NCBI GenBank assembly: GCA_004369085.1
Contig: ML210364.1
Span: 1 to 46,898, forward strand
Length of the DNA stretch: 46,898 nucleotides
Direction of reading: 5' to 3'
Source of the DNA: Coprinopsis marcescibilis
Lineage: Eukaryota; Basidiomycota; Agaricomycetes; Agaricales; Psathyrellaceae
Of the stretch, positions 46,062 through 46,898 are shown piece by piece. Within the stretch, counting starts at the first letter, position 1; each line of letters begins with the position of its first letter. A program made the position numbers and the translations under genes. The notes beneath the pieces were generated by a model. The model was not told where the DNA came from. It did no database searches and worked only from the letters and a program-made list of their open reading frames with translations.

Positions 46062-46898
46062 TGTGAGGAATTGGGAATTGGTTCAGTTTGAGGCAGGGCA
46101 AAAACCCAAAGGGGCGGGGGGAAAATATGGATTGAAAATGTCCATGTCCCATGCATTTATACCCTCCAGGCGTACGACGCCATCGGGCTGAGTGTAAGGA
46201 ATAATACTAATGCGGTTCATCCTGGTTCATCCATACCCCGTTGCCACACTTGTCTGCGAATCCTAGAACCTTTCACAATCTCCCTATATTCCCTATTAGA
46301 TTCAGTTAAGTTTATCCAATACGTTGAAGCGTACCTGCACCCTTGCCCGTTGTGTATCGATTCCAGAACTTTGAGAGAGGGTCATGGTTGTAAGCTTCAG
46401 AAACTGCAACGCACCGTCATCAGTTGTGATGCGCGTGCCGTAGGTTGCCGGGGTCTCAAGTTTAAGCGCCAAATTGATCGCTCGGCGGTTGCCGATCAGC
46501 AGTCGGGAATTAACATGGGCGACCTTCTACACGAAAGTATACCCCAACGGTCAGTCCAGGTATGGGATTTAAAAAGGGCGACAATACCAAACATTTAGCT
46601 ACTTGAGCTTTTGTTGAAAAGCAACTTGGGTTAGGTCACTCGGGCTTCTGTACTCGCCAATGCATTCCTTCAAAGGTCGGTTTATGATTCGGAGGCTCTC
46701 CCTGCTCTTCCTTGCTACATATCCACCATATCCTCCGGAATTGCATCGGAATGTGATCGCATCATGGCGCATGATGTTCGTCAAGAGTTTCAGAGAGTTG
46801 CCAATACAGTCGACACCGTCTTAAACCATACCGGTGCTAACCCATAAACCGGGAAATCCCATACATTTTGAGATCCCCCAGCCTCGTTCCCACCCAAA
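46062..46898. other. Right-edge intergenic sequence
   Basis: Holds the promoter of the MFS gene. Open frames near 46350-46598 (+) and 46599-46784 (-) have no support. Confidence 0.45.

Noticed and set aside
1..46898. tRNA, rRNA or CRISPR features
   Set aside because: No B-box/cloverleaf pattern, rRNA-like block or regularly spaced repeat was visible by eye; CRISPR is not expected in a fungal nuclear genome. A tRNAscan-type search would settle the tRNA question.

Overview
The window reads as nuclear DNA of a filamentous basidiomycete, most likely an agaricomycete. The evidence is many short introns (40-80 nt, GT..AG), a secreted AA9 lytic polysaccharide monooxygenase, a basidiomycete-type multi-pass receptor-like protein, an eleven-exon MFS transporter, and many small secreted proteins with no recognisable family. 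All gene models are hand-spliced from the sequence. Models with several introns were checked for reading-frame continuity, but no transcript data were available.

Layout. 1-2414: no convincing gene. 2415-3611 (-): AA9 LPMO with an Asn/Gly-rich tail. 3.9-13 kb: gene-poor; it holds one small secreted protein (6732-7172, -), one hypothetical protein (10701-11689, -) and scattered coding-like debris. 13152-15685 (+): the SSU-processome protein Utp7/WDR46, a housekeeping anchor. 15.9-30.4 kb: an island of small secreted proteins. 31.9-36.4 kb (+): a tandem aldehyde dehydrogenase pair, the first intact (500 aa) and the second a frameshifted pseudogene. 36.9-46.1 kb, all on the minus strand: a seven-exon coiled-coil protein, a sterol-desaturase/fatty-acid-hydroxylase family enzyme, a multi-pass membrane protein and an MFS (DHA1-like) transporter.

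The island is the part most likely to be new. It holds three kinds of small secreted protein. Family A (6.7, 15.95 and 29.95 kb) has the same three-exon structure each time, a [ST]TREL[YF][DE]E block and a C-terminal C-x2-C-x11-H-x(3,4)-[HC] pattern. That is a zinc-finger-like signature in proteins that carry signal peptides, and an intron splits the finger at the same place each time. Family B (19.3, 22.1, 24.9 and 27.6 kb, all minus strand, about 2.7 kb apart) has a signal peptide, a phase-2 intron just after it, an acidic segment and, in three of four members, a Gly/hydrophobic/cationic core ending in Lys-Arg, followed by an acidic tail ending in Leu-Asp. A possible fifth, diverged member lies at 26.1-26.5 kb. 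The third kind is a 16-cysteine protein (17.0-17.7 kb) made of two similar 8-Cys domains behind an acidic leader. Acidic leaders rich in AR[DE]/ER motifs and basic downstream parts recur across all three kinds, so they may be precursors that are secreted and processed in similar ways. This functional idea is inference; the family structure is read directly from the sequence.
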